Below are positions 34,554 through 46,899 of a stretch of 64,000 nt of DNA, in pieces. The translations under genes and the position numbers were made by a program. How positions within the stretch are numbered: the first letter of the stretch is position 1; each line of letters opens with the position of its first letter. The DNA comes from Abscondita cerata (Eukaryota; Arthropoda; Insecta; Coleoptera; Lampyridae): positions 156,974 to 220,973 of the forward strand of contig JALBCR010002739.1 in NCBI GenBank assembly GCA_030710515.1, in the 5' to 3' direction. The notes beneath the pieces were generated by a model that worked only from the letters and a program-made list of their open reading frames with translations, searched no databases and was not told where the DNA came from.

Positions 34554-36058
34554 AGGTTTAAGTTTTTTCTAAAATCCAGCTTCGATATGTGTTGTTAATG
34601 CCAATACTTCATCACAACAACTTCTACCGGATCGAAATCCTGCTTGTTCAATTGGTAATTTCTCTTCTATTAACGGATTAATTCCTTTGAAAATCAATCT
34701 TTCCAAAACTTTATAAATTACACTTAACAAACTTATTGAACGATAAGAAGTTGGGTCTGTAGGACATTTGTTTTAATTTCCCAAATTTTTTCACAAGTTT
34801 TAGATGTATTCCATTTAACTCAGCAGCTTTTTTGATTTGGTCTTTTTTAATGCATGTTTAGCTCTTCTTAAAAGGTCTGGATATGTCTTCTGGAGATAGG
34901 TGTAGATTTTCTTTTCTTTTGTAGACTTGTCCACTTTTACTGAGTTTGAAACATTTTCTAACCGAGAACCAATAGAATTTGGAGAAATTTCTGTATTTTA
35001 GAAGATTGATTTGTAGAACCTAATTTATTTTAAAAGTGCCTAGCTTTTACGACTTCAATGTACGAAATCCATATTTTCCATTAATCAATTCCATTTCTTT
35101 CCTTTCATTATTTAGACATGGCAGTACAGCATTCCCATTTTCTTTATTTGGATTTTCTAGATATTATTTGTACAATCTGTTTGTTTCAGTCGAAAACCAC
35201 GTGGAATGGATTTTTGATGCACATTTAACAGCACGTACAAACCCAAAATAATTATCAGAAACCGGTGGTATCCATCTAAGAATAGAATTGAAAGATGTTC
35301 TATAGTGTATCCAATTAGTTTTTTGAAAATTTCATCCGTCCTAATGGAACCATGTCACCATCCATTGATACTAAAACACAGGTCCAGGCTGTAATCGTTT
35401 TAGCCATCGAAAGGAATAAAATGTTTTGTTGTCTTTTAGATCGTATATTAAATGTATGTTTTAAAATTCCATCCATGTTTGTAACGTTATTCCATTGATA
35501 TCGTTGTCTTTGTAGCCCCATAATGTGTTGTGACAATTAAAGTCACCAACATATACATGGATGAGGAAAAACGACATTAAAAGTTTCTGGCCAAGGTATT
35601 GAGGAGGTTTGTAAATATTTACTACGTGTAAATCTCCTATTTTAATAGTTATAACAAAAATTCCAGAAATGATACTTTTTGTATATTTTCGTATTGAATA
35701 TTTTCTTTGACGTATATTGCTATTCCATGAATCGGGCTCTCAATAAAGTCTACTAATTGAAAACCTTTTACTATACCTTTATTAAGTATACTGTCTCATC
35801 TCCACAGTGTGTTTCCTGTAAAAGTAAAACAAAATCTGATTTGTCCTTACTTAACCCATCAACATTAATTTGTAGAATATTTGTTGTGTGCCCTATATTA
35901 GTGTGTGATTGTGTTTTGTGAAATTGTGTTATACATTTTTTCGTAATTATCCGGGAAGGGCTTTATGACCAGGTCCGGAAACTAAAGTGGTGATTCTTAG
36001 GAACAACATGTTTTTCTTGTTGACCATGGAGTACTGTAAGGTACTGATCACCTTCCAT
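34554..36058 (-). pseudogene. Jockey-like LINE: N-terminus, endonuclease and N-terminal RT
   Basis: From the ATG at 36058 the frame soon meets stops. Endonuclease-like pieces follow (FVLLLQETH-like near 35850, ESPIHGIAIYV near 35740, LVTLI..HYGA near 35520, LDLCFS near 35380). A Lys-rich linker follows, then RT motifs VLERLIFKGINPLIEEK, LPIEQAGFRSGRSCCDEVLA and LTTHIEAGF (34760-34570). The last is interrupted by the solo LTR and resumes as LKPGVAFLDLTAAYNTVW across the junction. Clade placement (jockey/CR1 superfamily) is from motif style only. Confidence 0.8.
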
Positions 36059-36100
36059 ATTTAATATTTATATTAAAAGCGCTTGTCAAAAACTTACACG

Positions 36101-36399
36101 AAAAAACTATAACAAAATATGCGTACGTTTTGACGTTTTTATCGTAAGGACTAAAAGAGAAAGCCTAGGTTCAATTCTCCAGCTTGAAAAATAATTTTTA
36201 TTGTAAAATTTCTGCTTATTTAAATGGCCACATAAAATTTTAAATTACAACGATTTATTTGCCCAGATGATTACAAAAGTAAATGAATATACAAGAATAT
36301 CATAAATCTTGTAACATAAAACGATATTCGAGTCAAAAAAAAAATAACAACTGTCAAACAAAAACCAAAAAAATCGAGACTCTACGTCTTTAGTAGAAT
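36101..36399. other. No recognised feature
   Basis: AT-rich spacer between the jockey-like LINE 5' end and the gypsy fragment. Confidence 0.35.
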
Positions 36400-36639
36400 T
36401 CGTCACGCTACAGCCTACCTTTTGATTCCAGCAGCGTCTCGCGCTGGGATCAATTAGCGGTAACTTTTAGTGGTTTCCTTTGGGTGACCATTTTTTAATG
36501 GATATCATAGGTTTCTCGTTTGCAGCTTCTTGTAACGAGTTGATACGTAACGGGCGACAATTTCTTCAAAATTACACATGGCCAATCTCTGCGTGGATTA
36601 AATCTTGCAGTAATTTGTTTTGAGGAATTGCTTAACTGA

Positions 36640-37704
36640 TGAGTAGAATCCTATCATTTAAGTTGTATTCACCGTGTTCCCTATTTTTGTCTGCATACGC
36701 TTTATGGCGATCTTACTGCACTTTGTGAGTGTATTTCTAGAAAAGGTGTGACCTGCGGAATAAAATTTTCCGTTTGTATAATTGACCGTAGGTCGTTCTG
36801 GACTTCATTTGGTGTCCAAAGCTCTCTGTCAAAGGTTAGATAGCAAAACGTATTACAGCCAATGTTTCGACCGAGTTTCGGTTTACTAATACGGCTAGTC
36901 TAGGCTTCAAATCTCGTTTCTTTTGTTCGACCATGTTGGCGGAGGGGTGATAAAGCGGAGTAAGATTTTGCTATATACCTAAACAATAGCACATCATTTG
37001 CATCACAGATGAAACGATCTGAGCACCATTGTCACTCGAAATCTTCCTAGGAATTCCGAACAGAAGAAACACTTCGTTGACTAATACCTTGGCACATTTC
37101 TCAGCGGTGACTTGTTTTAAAGCAAATACTTTGACCCATTTGGTACTAGTGTCTTCAACCACGAATATCCATTTTTCTCTAGCTAGTGATGTGGGCAGAT
37201 GACCAAACAAACCTATGGCTACTACTTCAAACCGCCTGGAGTCTGTACGAGACATGCTGATTTGTGATTCAGCGCCTTGTACCGTTCACATTCAATACAT
37301 GACTTGACGTAATCTTAAACGTACATTGTCATGCCTACAAAAAAATAGTTCCTCGCTATGCGTTGAAGAGTGCGGTCGGCTTCATAATGAGCAGCGGTCG
37401 GTGCATCATGATATTCTTCTACTATTCGCTTCCTTTTGTGTTCTGGGACGACCAGTTGAGGTTTATCTTCTTCATCGTTAGCGTAACGATAAAGTATACC
37501 TTCAGACAAAATATAACCACGGTGAGTCCACCTTCTGCAATCCTCATTGTTTCTGATTTCTTTTAGCTTTTTGTCTTGCAGTTGAGAGTTTCTGATGTCG
37601 GTAGCAGTTTGATGTAGAAGTTCCAGGGTTATGCTGCATAAGGTCACAAGGTAGGTCATTCTGAGTATGACTACATACAGGTCTTGATAGCATATCAGCG
37701 ACAA
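36640..37704 (-). pseudogene. Gypsy integrase
   Basis: An open frame of 129 codons (37704-37315) contains the H2C2-type zinc-binding region (EYHDAPTAAHYEADRTLQRI), although the expected Cys pair is degraded. A second frame (37255-36971) carries the DDE core with WIFVVEDTSTKWVKVF and KISSDNGAQIV, so the first two catalytic aspartates are visible. A frameshift near 37260-37315 separates the two. Degenerate C-terminal sequence (FDRELWTPNEVQNDLRSII near 36850-36790) follows. Confidence 0.85.
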
Positions 37705-37929
37705 AATTACACCGCCCGGGAAGATACTCGATTGTTAGATTGTACCTCTAAATTAGCATTGCCCAGCGGGACAGTCATCCAGTTGGTGACTTAATGTTTA
37801 TCAACCATTTAAGAGGTTGGTGGTCCGTTACTACTACCACTGATTTGTTGTCAATGTAGCTTCTAAATTTGGTCAAGCTCTACACAATACACAATGCTTA
37901 TCGTTCAGTGCAGTTGTAGTTTTTCTCAA

Positions 37930-39295
37930 CTGGAGTAAGGAGCCTAGATGCATACTCAATAGGCCGTTAATCGGGACCATTTCCTTGCAACAGCACGGCG
38001 CCTAACGCGTAACCAGATGCGTCAGTTCTAAGTACATAAGGCTTAGAGCTATCGTTTTTCTCAAAATCTTAGGCGATATAAGAGCGTCTGTTAACTTCTG
38101 AAAAGCTCCTTGTTGAGGTTGTGTTTTTTTGTTAACTCAGTCAATGGTCGCGCTATTTTGGCATAATTAACAATAAACCGCCTGTACCACGATATGTTTG
38201 CATAAACGACTTAAGTTCTTTAACATTTCGATGGGGGGACATAAACTGATATAGCACTTGCCTTTCCTGAGTCTACTAAATCCCGTCTTCTGAAATGACG
38301 TGCCCCAAGTATTTAATTTCGTTCGATGCAAACACACACTTTTCCCGATTAAGTCTTAAATTAAACTGCTTCAGTTTTTGAAATACTTTTTCCAAATCGC
38401 TTAAGTGACACTCGAAAGTAGGTGAAATCACTATAAGATCGTCTAAATAACTTAAATCCTAGTTCGCGTCGAAATTGGTCTATAAGTAGTTGGAACGTCG
38501 CGGGGGCATTTCATAGCCCAAAAGGCATCACAAAATAGTGCTACATTCCATACGGACATACGAAAGTAGTTTTGTCTTTATCACTTTCTCGCATTTTCAT
38601 CTGATGATGACCAGCGCGAAGATCCATGGCGCTCATAAATATAGTGTAACCAGTCGAGTGTAACAAATCGTCTAATCTAGGAGAGAGGTACGAATCGGGT
38701 TCGATAATCTCGTCTAATTTTAGTTAATCCGCGCAAACACGCATTTCATTGTTCTTTTTGAAACAAAAACTGCAGGTGACGCCCACGGTGATTCCCACTC
38801 TACAATAACACTATTCTCCAGCATTTTTTTTATTTCTACACGTAAAATTTCTTTTTCGTTGGTGTAAGTTGATACGATGGATGATCCCCTGTTTTGAATT
38901 ATATGCTCAGCACAATCAGTAGTGCCTCCCCTTGCCTAAACGTATCCTTGTGAGGACACAGTAAAGAATTTAACTGCTCTTTTTCTGCCTCGTTTAGCAT
39001 TTCTGTTCATCAGGAACGTTAAATTATCAGCAAATTGACAGATAATGGCATTACGGGTGGAGCAGCATCTTCAAATTTTAGTTCATAATTTTTTTCTTGA
39101 GTTGAAGCAAAGTGCCTATGCGCCCCTACATATATCCAGAACCATTCCAGCATCCTGCATGGAATCAATACCCAGTAAGGTTGAAGTTACTTCGGAGTTG
39201 GGTAACACTATAAACCATGTACGGATAGTACGTTCGTGTAAAGTAACATCCAGAGTTACCAATAGCACATCTTGTAGCGTATCACTTCCATCTGC
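37930..39295 (-). pseudogene. Gypsy protease end, reverse transcriptase and RNase H
   Basis: The protease C-terminus reads TSTLLGIDSMQDAGMVLDI (39180-39120). RT blocks follow: MSAMDLRAGHHQMKM near 38630, KTTFVCPYGM and VMPFGL near 38580-38510. RNase H begins at about 38110 (GAFQKLTDALISPKIL) and continues to 37930 with degenerate sequence. The catalytic YxDD box is not readable because of mutations. Product when active: replication enzymes acting in cytoplasmic particles. Confidence 0.8.
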
Positions 39296-40275
39296 TTACC
39301 TTACTATCATTCCAAACCTGCTCATTACCAACCAATGTTCGGCAAAACGGTACCACAAGCAACCTTTGGCCAAAAAACATGGCAAAATATTCTGAAAGGT
39401 TTAACTTTAAACAATGTCCAAGAGATTTATTTATTAATAATTTATCTAAATCTTGATTTATTTTGTAAAACAGACACAAGGTCTTTCGGATAAAATGAAT
39501 AATAAATCTACATACATGTAATAATTGCATTCCTCAAGAGCATCCTTGATACAGGTAGTACAAATCGTAAACAGCATGGGACCAAGGATGGACCCCTGAG
39601 GAACATCCGTCGACATAACCAATGGATTAGACAAATTATTTGTAATTTTTTTCTTTATAGGAGAGGCTGGGGGTAATTAAACCACTTTTATAATATCGGG
39701 TAACAATTAACAATTATTTAGATAAATGATCATTAACCTTGACTCTTTGATTTCTGTTAGAGAGGTAATCACCTGAAAGTGTAACTGCTCCTCTTCCTAT
39801 GCCTATATAGCCACCAGAACTGTAAAATTTCCTTCATCTGTGCCGATAAAACATCATCAGTCACGCTCAACAACGCCGCTGCGCAAACTATATCCTTTAC
39901 GAAACCCGGACTGAACTTCCGGTAGTATGTTAAATTGATTAAGATGACTTCTAAGTTGCATCGCGATAATCTTCTACATATCTTACTAAGAACTGGTAAA
40001 ATACTTATAAGACGCAAATCAGAAGAACGCTCAGGATTCTTTTTCTTTGCCAAGAGAATAACTATACACATTTTCCAAGTGGATGGAAAGACATGGTCGA
40101 TTAAACAATGGTTTACAATATGTCAAAAATATAGACAATAACATGGAGTACAATTTAATTTCTCGCAAATCAACTCCCACAGTAGTTGATCTGTTATTAC
40201 AAAGCATTTTGGTTACAGTTGCATCATCAACTGCAAAAAAAAGAACTCACTATAAACGCCCAGTTTTACATTAGA
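39296..40275 (-). pseudogene. LINE reverse transcriptase remnant (CR1/jockey-like)
   Basis: The minus-strand order is TTVGVDLREIKL (near 40190), a frame MCIVILLAKKKNPERSSDLR, LISILPVLSKICRRL, SPGFVKDIVCAAALLSVTDD (40071-39769), then TDVPQGSILGPMLFTI (39610-39570) and a degraded YADD region (YYMYVDLLFI) at about 39510. It ends against the gypsy protease at about 39295. These are RT motifs 0-5 in order. The gene is broken by stops, and neither the endonuclease nor a 3' tail is present. Confidence 0.8.
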
Positions 40276-41140
40276 GTCATATTTAGATTTAAACTGTAGA
40301 TCAAGTAGTAAGTTGCTTACTCCTTTAACAAAAACCCATTTAATTGATTTATTGCTATTGTTTTTTAGCATCTTTATTCATTCTTGCGTTTCTACTTTCT
40401 CTAATATACTTTTAAAGAGACATTTAGTGTCAAAAAATATTAAACACTTGATTGTAAATCAAACGTCAAGTAAAACATCTTCTGCACTTTTTTTCAAAGA
40501 AAAGAAATTATGAAAGTAAAACAATACTAATTAATTAAATTAATTAATTTGTTTTTCAAATATTTTATAACAGCAAGGAAAACCACAAAAGAACTAAAAA
40601 TTAAACATTTCATTATAGCAGAAAAAAATAGAAACTCATTATGTCCTTAAAGAAGTGAAAATAAAATCTATAGAACGTTGCTACTGAAAAAATCCAGCTA
40701 AATATTTTTGACTAAAAAGCAAAGAGTTATGTGCATTATCATTATTTTGAGTTTGTTTGTACCCTTTTTGATATGAGATGTATGTTCAAGCAAGGTGGGT
40801 TTATCACTAAAACACAATCACGTGTTATACACAAGCGTGTCACTTTTCAATCAGTGCATTTTGAAAGGTACTGTATGATGTGTATAATCAATGTTAAAGG
40901 CAAGTTTTTTTAGAATTTTTGATAGTCATAGTTTATTTTCAGTGCAATACAATATTTTACTTTTTCTTGATTATTCATGAATTATATTGGAAGGTTTATG
41001 ATCACTAGTCAGCGTTTTTGTAATTTGAAAGTAAGTAAACATCTTCTCGATTGAGATGGTTACGGCTTAAGCAACACATGGAGACTAACAAAAAACAAAA
41101 ACAAAGTAAACAAATCATCAACCAACACTAGCAGAAGACA
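40276..41140. other. No recognised feature
   Basis: AT-rich sequence. The part from about 40990 may belong to the Penelope terminal region suggested by the hammerhead-like motif at 41144. Confidence 0.35.
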
Positions 41141-41143
41141 ACA

Positions 41144-41199
41144 ACGTCAGTCTTTAGAATGACTTCTGAAGAAGCTAACATCATGGTTAGCAAAACGTC
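41144..41199 (+). ncRNA. Hammerhead-ribozyme-like motif (Penelope-type)
   Basis: In order: ACGTC (41144-41148; ACGT for stem III plus the C at the expected cleavage position), a stem I arm AGTC...GACT, the core CTGAAGA (41166-41172; fits CUGANGA exactly), stem II GCTAAC/GGTTAGC with loop ATCAT, then AAAACGT (41192-41198), whose ACGT pairs with the first. This is the layout of the minimal type I hammerheads carried by Penelope-like elements. The invariant GAAA is mutated to AAAA, so it is probably inactive. It resembles the copy at 9946-10001. Confidence 0.6.
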
Positions 41200-41463
41200 A
41201 AGCGGAGAACAAAGGAGGAAAGGATAAACACGCCTCAACTCGGAAGATAACAATCTTAGTAAGCCTCAGTTTGTTCAATTCTGGTCACTAATCTGAAAAA
41301 AAAGTGAGTTTCTGATGGTAGACGAGCACTGTAGCATGTTCATACTTTGTGATTTCTTTATTTTTATTATTAAACTAGGCGGAGCTACCACGCAGCATCA
41401 GACAGAGAATTTTGCATTTTAAATTGTCAAAACGGCGTTGTACTATTGACAAGTGAGAATAGT

Positions 41464-42236
41464 ATATATTTTCTATGTTTCTAAATTGATGCGAAATATT
41501 CAACAGGGGTAATTTTTCAGCAAAAATTAAGGGGGGACTTTCATATAAAGTTTTGTTCAAAACCACTTTCCCTCCAACTTTACAACCCCTTAAAGTTAGG
41601 GGGAAAAACAGTTTTATTTAATATGTCCACTATGGAAGAAGTTAGAAGAATGAAATTTGGCAGATAATTAATGCTAATAAAGTGACATTTTTATGGCGGT
41701 ATTTGTAACCTTGCAAAGTTTATACCCTTATAATATTTTGCCTCAGAACACCGGCTTACTTCATTTTTTTAAACAAACGATAACCCCTCTGAATACATGT
41801 AAAAAAGCGAATGAGTAATGTTTTATTTTTGTGATTAAACTAAGAATTTTACGAGAAATAGCAAAGATATGAAAAAGTTGCAGTTTGAATCTGTCTTTTT
41901 AAATAAAATTTTTAATTAGAAAAATGTAGACGCATTAAAAAGTTCTGAGGCAAAATATATAAGGGTTAATTTTTTCAACCTTTGTATAAACTTTTGTAGA
42001 GTTACAATAACAGCCAAAAATGTCACTTTATTAGCAATCAATTATTTGCAAAATTTCATTCTTCTAACTTCTTCCATAGTGGACATATTAAATAAAAACT
42101 GTTTTTCCCTAACACAAAGGGCTGTAACTTGAGGGAAAGTGGTTTTGAAAACTTTTTATATGAAAGTCCCCCTCGAATTTGCTAAGGAAAAATTTACCCT
42201 GTTGAATATTTCGCATCAATTTAGAAACACCCTGTA
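41464..42236. mobile_element. ~770-bp foldback MITE
   Basis: The halves are inverted copies around a centre near 41850. Shared outer blocks are TTTCTAAATTGATGCGAAAT and ATTCAACAGGG. Shared inner blocks include CTTTCATATAAA, ATTTAATATGTCCACTATGG, AAGAAGTTAGAAGAATGAAA and TTCTGAGGCAAAATAT. The right tip reads ACACCCTGTATA. The left tip is mutated. Non-coding. Confidence 0.85.
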
Positions 42237-42379
42237 TATGTATTATATTTTCTTTTTCTACCGATAGATGTTTTAGTTTCAATAATTACCTAATCTCATT
42301 CACATTTCATTTAACTGTAACTTAGGTGTAAATTCATACGTTAATCTATTAAATAAATCTTATTCTAACACAACCTCTT

Positions 42380-44340
42380 AAGTATTCGTTTTTATTTTAT
42401 GCTAAACGTTTGCCTTAACCACGTTGTACTTTTTTTCTAGTATTGTTTTGTTCCATGTGTCAGGTGGTCTTCCTCTTGATCTATGAGGTTTGATTTTTAA
42501 ATTCCATACTTTTTGACTTGTCTCGTCTCGTCCATTCTAGATAGATGCCTAAACCATTTTAATTGCTTCCTTTCGATGCTTGTATTGAATGGTTCTAATT
42601 TTTCATTTTGAATTATATCTAATTTTGCTCACTCTTTGTATCTTCTTCTTAGGTATTTCATTGTAGCGGTTGTTGTTTACAAAATAACAAAAAGAGGAAC
42701 AATTAAAAAAAACAACCAAAGAAAAATTCGACTCGATGTAGTGCACTAAGTTTGTGGAGAATAAAGTATTTATAATAGTTAGAACAGCAGCGTCCGGCCG
42801 ACTGCTGTCTAACAAGGCGTCACCTGCTGGGTAAAAGAAAGAAATAAACCCACCAACAGAAGATCAACAGGTTTTATTTAAAGTCTAATACGCTAAATCA
42901 AACACAAACCAGAGAGAAAGACAGACAATTCAATACAACAAACAAATCTTAAAGTACTAGGAGAATGTGAGAAACTGTCGCATATAGTTACGTGCGTAGC
43001 AGCAGCCTCACTTAACAATAAATAAGGCTCGCAATTAATGTGTCGGATTTCAGGTAAGTCTTAGTTACACCCAAATTAAAGTTAAAGTTCCAATTGAGGA
43101 TTGGCTACTAAAAAGGCTCTGCGTACACATATCACTTACACACGGCAATTTAAACTAACTTAAACTAGGATTAAAGGCTTTTTGTTTTCGCGTCAACCGC
43201 TCTAAGTTAAGCGCCCGAGCCCGTATTGAGCTGGTTAAAAACGTTCGGTTGTGGAGTGTACACCGAATAAAAATTTACTTAAACACTAGAGATCAAACCG
43301 TTCTATGTCATATGTACTTGAGCTTCATACGCATTATCACTGAATAAGGTACTTAAATAATAAAATTAGCTGTAATCTGTAGGATGCAGTTCTGAGAATG
43401 AAAGTTCCTGCTAGCGACGATATCGACAGTTCGGAAAGTTAAGTAACCCCAGGATTCCTCTTAGAAGAGGTGTGCGAAAGAACGGAAGACGATAGCTCCT
43501 CGATTGTTATGAAGCATAACCAACCCCTGTAGACGTAGCATCCACCGGTTGTCTGCAGCTTAACTAATGCAAAACCGTGGTGTAGTCTTTAATTGATAGG
43601 GAAGGTTCTTAATTAGCCACTCCAGCACATTCAAGAGTTATCTAGGTATAACACACAACAAGAACATAAGGTCACGCAACGGTGAATTTAGCCGGATTTA
43701 AACTTAACCACCAATTTGAATTGGAAATCTTAAATCACACATTAATAATTTTTATGGAAATTTTAACTTGAAGATGTACGCCAAATCACCCGTACGTACG
43801 GAAGAAAAGAAGATGTCCGCTGTTCGTCTAGAAAGCTTAGTCGGATTCCACCAATAGAAAATTAGCAAAATGCGCGCCAAATACGACTTTCGTCGCAACA
43901 TACTACTCGCGACACACGTTTTAAGACGGCTCTCGACATACGTCCTACATTCGAAAAACAAACCGTAACATCATTTTAGAACCTGTATTCATCTTTTTGA
44001 TTGTTTCTTGAGTACGCAAGATTTGAATCCTTAAATGTTAATATGTGAAAAATATATAGTTTTGAATACTGTTAGCTTTGTTTTTTTATCAATTCAATTT
44101 GTTTATGATGATTTGTTTATCAAATAATAATTTAGCTCAATTCTTTTATTCTCTTACTTACTTGTGTATTGTTTCTCCTATTGGAGTTAATTGTACTCTA
44201 AATATTTAAATTTACTACTAACTTGTTTGATCTTATGTCCAAGTATTTCTACCACAATTTCTTCTTGTATTTTTCCGATTTTTGTTTTGTTGTGTTAACA
44301 GTCAGGTTTTATTTACTTTATATCTTTTGTCTATATTACA
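42380..44340 (-). mobile_element. RTE-like LINE 3' part, split by a solo LTR
   Basis: On the minus strand, 44340-43971 carries a post-RT segment (VEILGHKIKQVS.KFKYL near 44240-44190). After the inserted LTR, 42661-42380 carries the tail KWF.HLSRMDETRQVKKV and HRSRGRPPDTWNKTILEK. These match the C-terminal RWFGHxxRM...GRPxxTW pattern of endonuclease/reverse-transcriptase LINEs. RT catalytic motifs are absent. Stops are present. Confidence 0.75.
42662..43970. mobile_element. Solo LTR (1,309 bp) with TCAT target duplication
   Basis: The insert starts TGTAGCGG and ends CCGTAACA (TG...CA with imperfect 8-bp inverted ends). It is flanked by TCAT at 42658-42661 and 43971-43974. Removing it restores the LINE frame as SKMKYLRRRYKE, matching the ALEMKYLRR motif of such LINEs. 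It is less AT-rich than its surroundings and has no coding capacity. Ends and duplication size resemble the LTR at 33132, but internal sequence similarity was not evident by eye. Confidence 0.8.
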
Positions 44341-46465
44341 TTTAAGGTGTTTTTTTTTCCGAAGCTAATAGTACGAGGATCATCAGCAGAAGCGTGGGTT
44401 TAGTAAATTTGAAAAAAACATTATGTTTTACTAAACCAAAATCAAATATTGGTCCAGAGCAGCAATCCTTTCTCGTATGCAACAAGCAACTTGAAAAAAT
44501 GTACTTAATATTTGTGATACAGGACAAAGCTATCCGAATAGTGATAACCTGTATGTTTAGTGGCAATATTAACAAACCTGTAAAAGCGTCGACATAAAAC
44601 ATTTTTCTCGAAAAATAAAATAAACGTCTAAAAACGTATGGAATAGCGCTCAAAACCGATACGAGAAACATAAATCTTGTTCAAGACCATCGTGCGCTTG
44701 TTCCTTTGAAAAAAATTTTACTCAAAAAAGACAGAACAACAATTACGTTTTAGAAAAGTGAGTTCAGATAAAAGTAGAATTTCCAACAACTTTTCTTTCG
44801 TAACTTATGTAATTGTTATGTAACTTAGCATCCGATTAAATTTTTTTAAATACTAAATGCTGTGTAAAATTACATTAGCAGCAACTTCTATTTGAAAAAA
44901 TGTGAATAAGTTATTTTTTAAAATATTTTACACGAGTTAAGTTAAATGTCCTTTTGGCTATTCAAGTTAGTACCTAAAATCTATCAAACATTTTTATTAT
45001 AAAAAAGATCCTATGTACTTTACTTCATTAGAAATTGAACTAGTGGTTTTCTTGATATATAATAGAGTAAAATATACAAATTAAATATTAAATTGTGAAA
45101 CAAAACAAATTAAATTTTTTTGATAAATTTCTACAAATACTTTTCAATAATAAGTATACACACAATAAACACGATAAAAATGTGAATTTATTTGGTTTAA
45201 ATGTTGTTATAACGATTATTGATAATTTTTGTATTACTTCTTGAAATAAATTTGTACTGTCTTATGTATACACATTTAAGAAACTTTAAGCGAACGTACT
45301 CAATTATCAAGGTTTAAAGATTTAAATAAAACTAATTATGAGATGTGCTTGTTATGCATGTTTTCTTTTACTAATTTATCTTAATGAACTACAGAAAATT
45401 ACAAACGTATAATGTTATCAGAAATCGTTTTAACTGATTGATTGGAAAACTATTTGTGTGTACTTTTACACATTGATTTAAAAAAGAGGTTTTGTAAGAC
45501 ATGTTTTATTAAGCGACTACTTTGAAATTATGTTAATAAATGCGAATGTAGGTTGGATTCCATCCAACACTTTTAATTCGGTAATACTTTACATTGTTCA
45601 ACAATCTATAGAATTCACTATTTTATGTTTGTTATAAAAGTGTATGCGCATAATTTACATGTTCATTAAAATTTCCGATGTACAGAACTCTTAGGGTAAC
45701 CAAATAGCTTAACGTACAAAAAATTAAAAGTATTTTTAAGATAAAAGAGAATCTAAAATATTTGCGCTAATTAAAAATTAAATGAATGTTTTCTTAGAAG
45801 ATTCTGTTTTTGACTAACCATTAATAATTCTATCTGTGTTAACCTTTAACTTTTCTTTGAGATAAAAAGCAAGTAAGTACTCATGTCAGTTTGTGATATA
45901 ATTTATAGCAATTATTCTCTGTACTCTGTACTTTAGTGAGTTGCCGAGGATGATAATAATTTCATATCAATGTTTTTAATAGAACTTTACGCTTCAATTA
46001 ATTTGAGCAAGAAATAAGCAATGTACGTCTATAAATATTTTATGAGATAGATATCCTAAATAAAATATGGAACGCACTCCATTTTGAAATCGAAAACATT
46101 GTATGTACAACAAACATAATATGCATTTTCACTAGATGGTAATCGATGGTTTAAGAGACAAAATTGTAACTTTTAGAAAATAGAAGATGTCTCAAAATCC
46201 TTGAGTTTGTAATCATAAATAGAAACAATCGGTGAATTTTTATACTCTTCAATAACAGGTCGAATAATTATCTAATACAAAGAATTTTTGAAAACGAATT
46301 AAGTAGTATTTCCTTAGATTAGTACGTTCCATATTATGGGTACCCTGATCAATTATTAAAAGAAGCACACACAATGATTTAGTTTAATCGTTAAAACTAG
46401 AGAACTTGATACAAATTATTTGTCAAATATATTTTACAATTGTTTATGACTAAACTCCTAAATCT
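44341..46465. other. No recognised feature
   Basis: Strongly AT-rich sequence with several short frames but no recognisable domain, tandem array or element end. Confidence 0.4.
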
Positions 46466-46467
46466 TA

Positions 46468-46735
46468 TGCAGGGTGGTCCAAAAATGTAGGTCGAAAACT
46501 ATACTACGCTACTAAGCAAAAAAGTTAACGTATTTTCCAAATATAAATTTTCAGATTTTTCTTTAACTCATTTCTAAAATAATAAAAAAAAAACCAATTT
46601 TAAATTATAACTTTACAGAGCCGTACCTCCTTAACTAAGCCCAACTGAACAAAAGTTTATAAGAAAAATTTTCATAACTTTTTATTCTTAGTAGCGTAGT
46701 ATAGTTTGCGACCTATATTTTTGGACCACTCTGTA
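46468..46735. mobile_element. 268-bp MITE with TA duplication
   Basis: The ends TGCAGGGTGGTCCAAAAATG and (reversed) TACAGAGTGGTCCAAAAATA extend inward ~60 bp as inverted repeats (AAACTATACTACGCTACTAA in both). TA flanks both sides at 46466-46467 and 46736-46737. No ORF. The pattern is that of a Tc1/mariner-type MITE. Confidence 0.9.
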
Positions 46736-46899
46736 TACTATAATATTTACCAATAGAGTGGTTATCTAATACATTTAAGTCGGATTAGTATTAACTGAGA
46801 TTAACGGGTTTAACCATCAAACTCTAGAGCTGTATTAGTATGGAATAGATGATAAATATATATTTACTATTAAACTTAGAAAATAATATACAGAGATAT

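Larger units (their letters stand above)
31606..36100 (-). mobile_element. Near-complete jockey-like LINE, split by a solo LTR
   Basis: The minus-strand element runs from a 5' end near 36100 (ATG at 36058, MEGDQYLTVLHGQQEKHVV) to an AAAT-type tail at 31606-31625. A second copy (15345) shares both ends and a third (55850) shares the 3' half, which confirms the limits. Order: N-terminus, endonuclease (about 35920-35270), linker, RT (34760-32840 minus the insert), C-terminal domain (32525-31835), 3' UTR. With the 1,422-bp insert removed, the LINE is about 3.1 kb. Many stops show it is inactive. Confidence 0.9.
36400..39295 (-). mobile_element. Gypsy (Ty3-type) LTR retrotransposon, 5'-truncated pol fragment
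   Basis: Pol domains appear in the standard order on the minus strand: protease end, RT, RNase H, zinc-binding integrase N-terminus, integrase core and integrase C-terminal region. No gag, env or LTR was identified. The 5' boundary at about 39295 abuts a LINE RT remnant, so the fragment was truncated or inserted there. Numerous stops and frameshifts show that it is an old inactive copy. Confidence 0.85.

Noticed and set aside
39045..39395. 116-codon plus-strand ORF
   Set aside because: Antisense to the gypsy protease region; the minus strand carries the recognisable motif.
44342..44671. 109-codon minus-strand ORF
   Set aside because: No motif; overlaps an opposite-strand frame of similar quality, so treated as noise.
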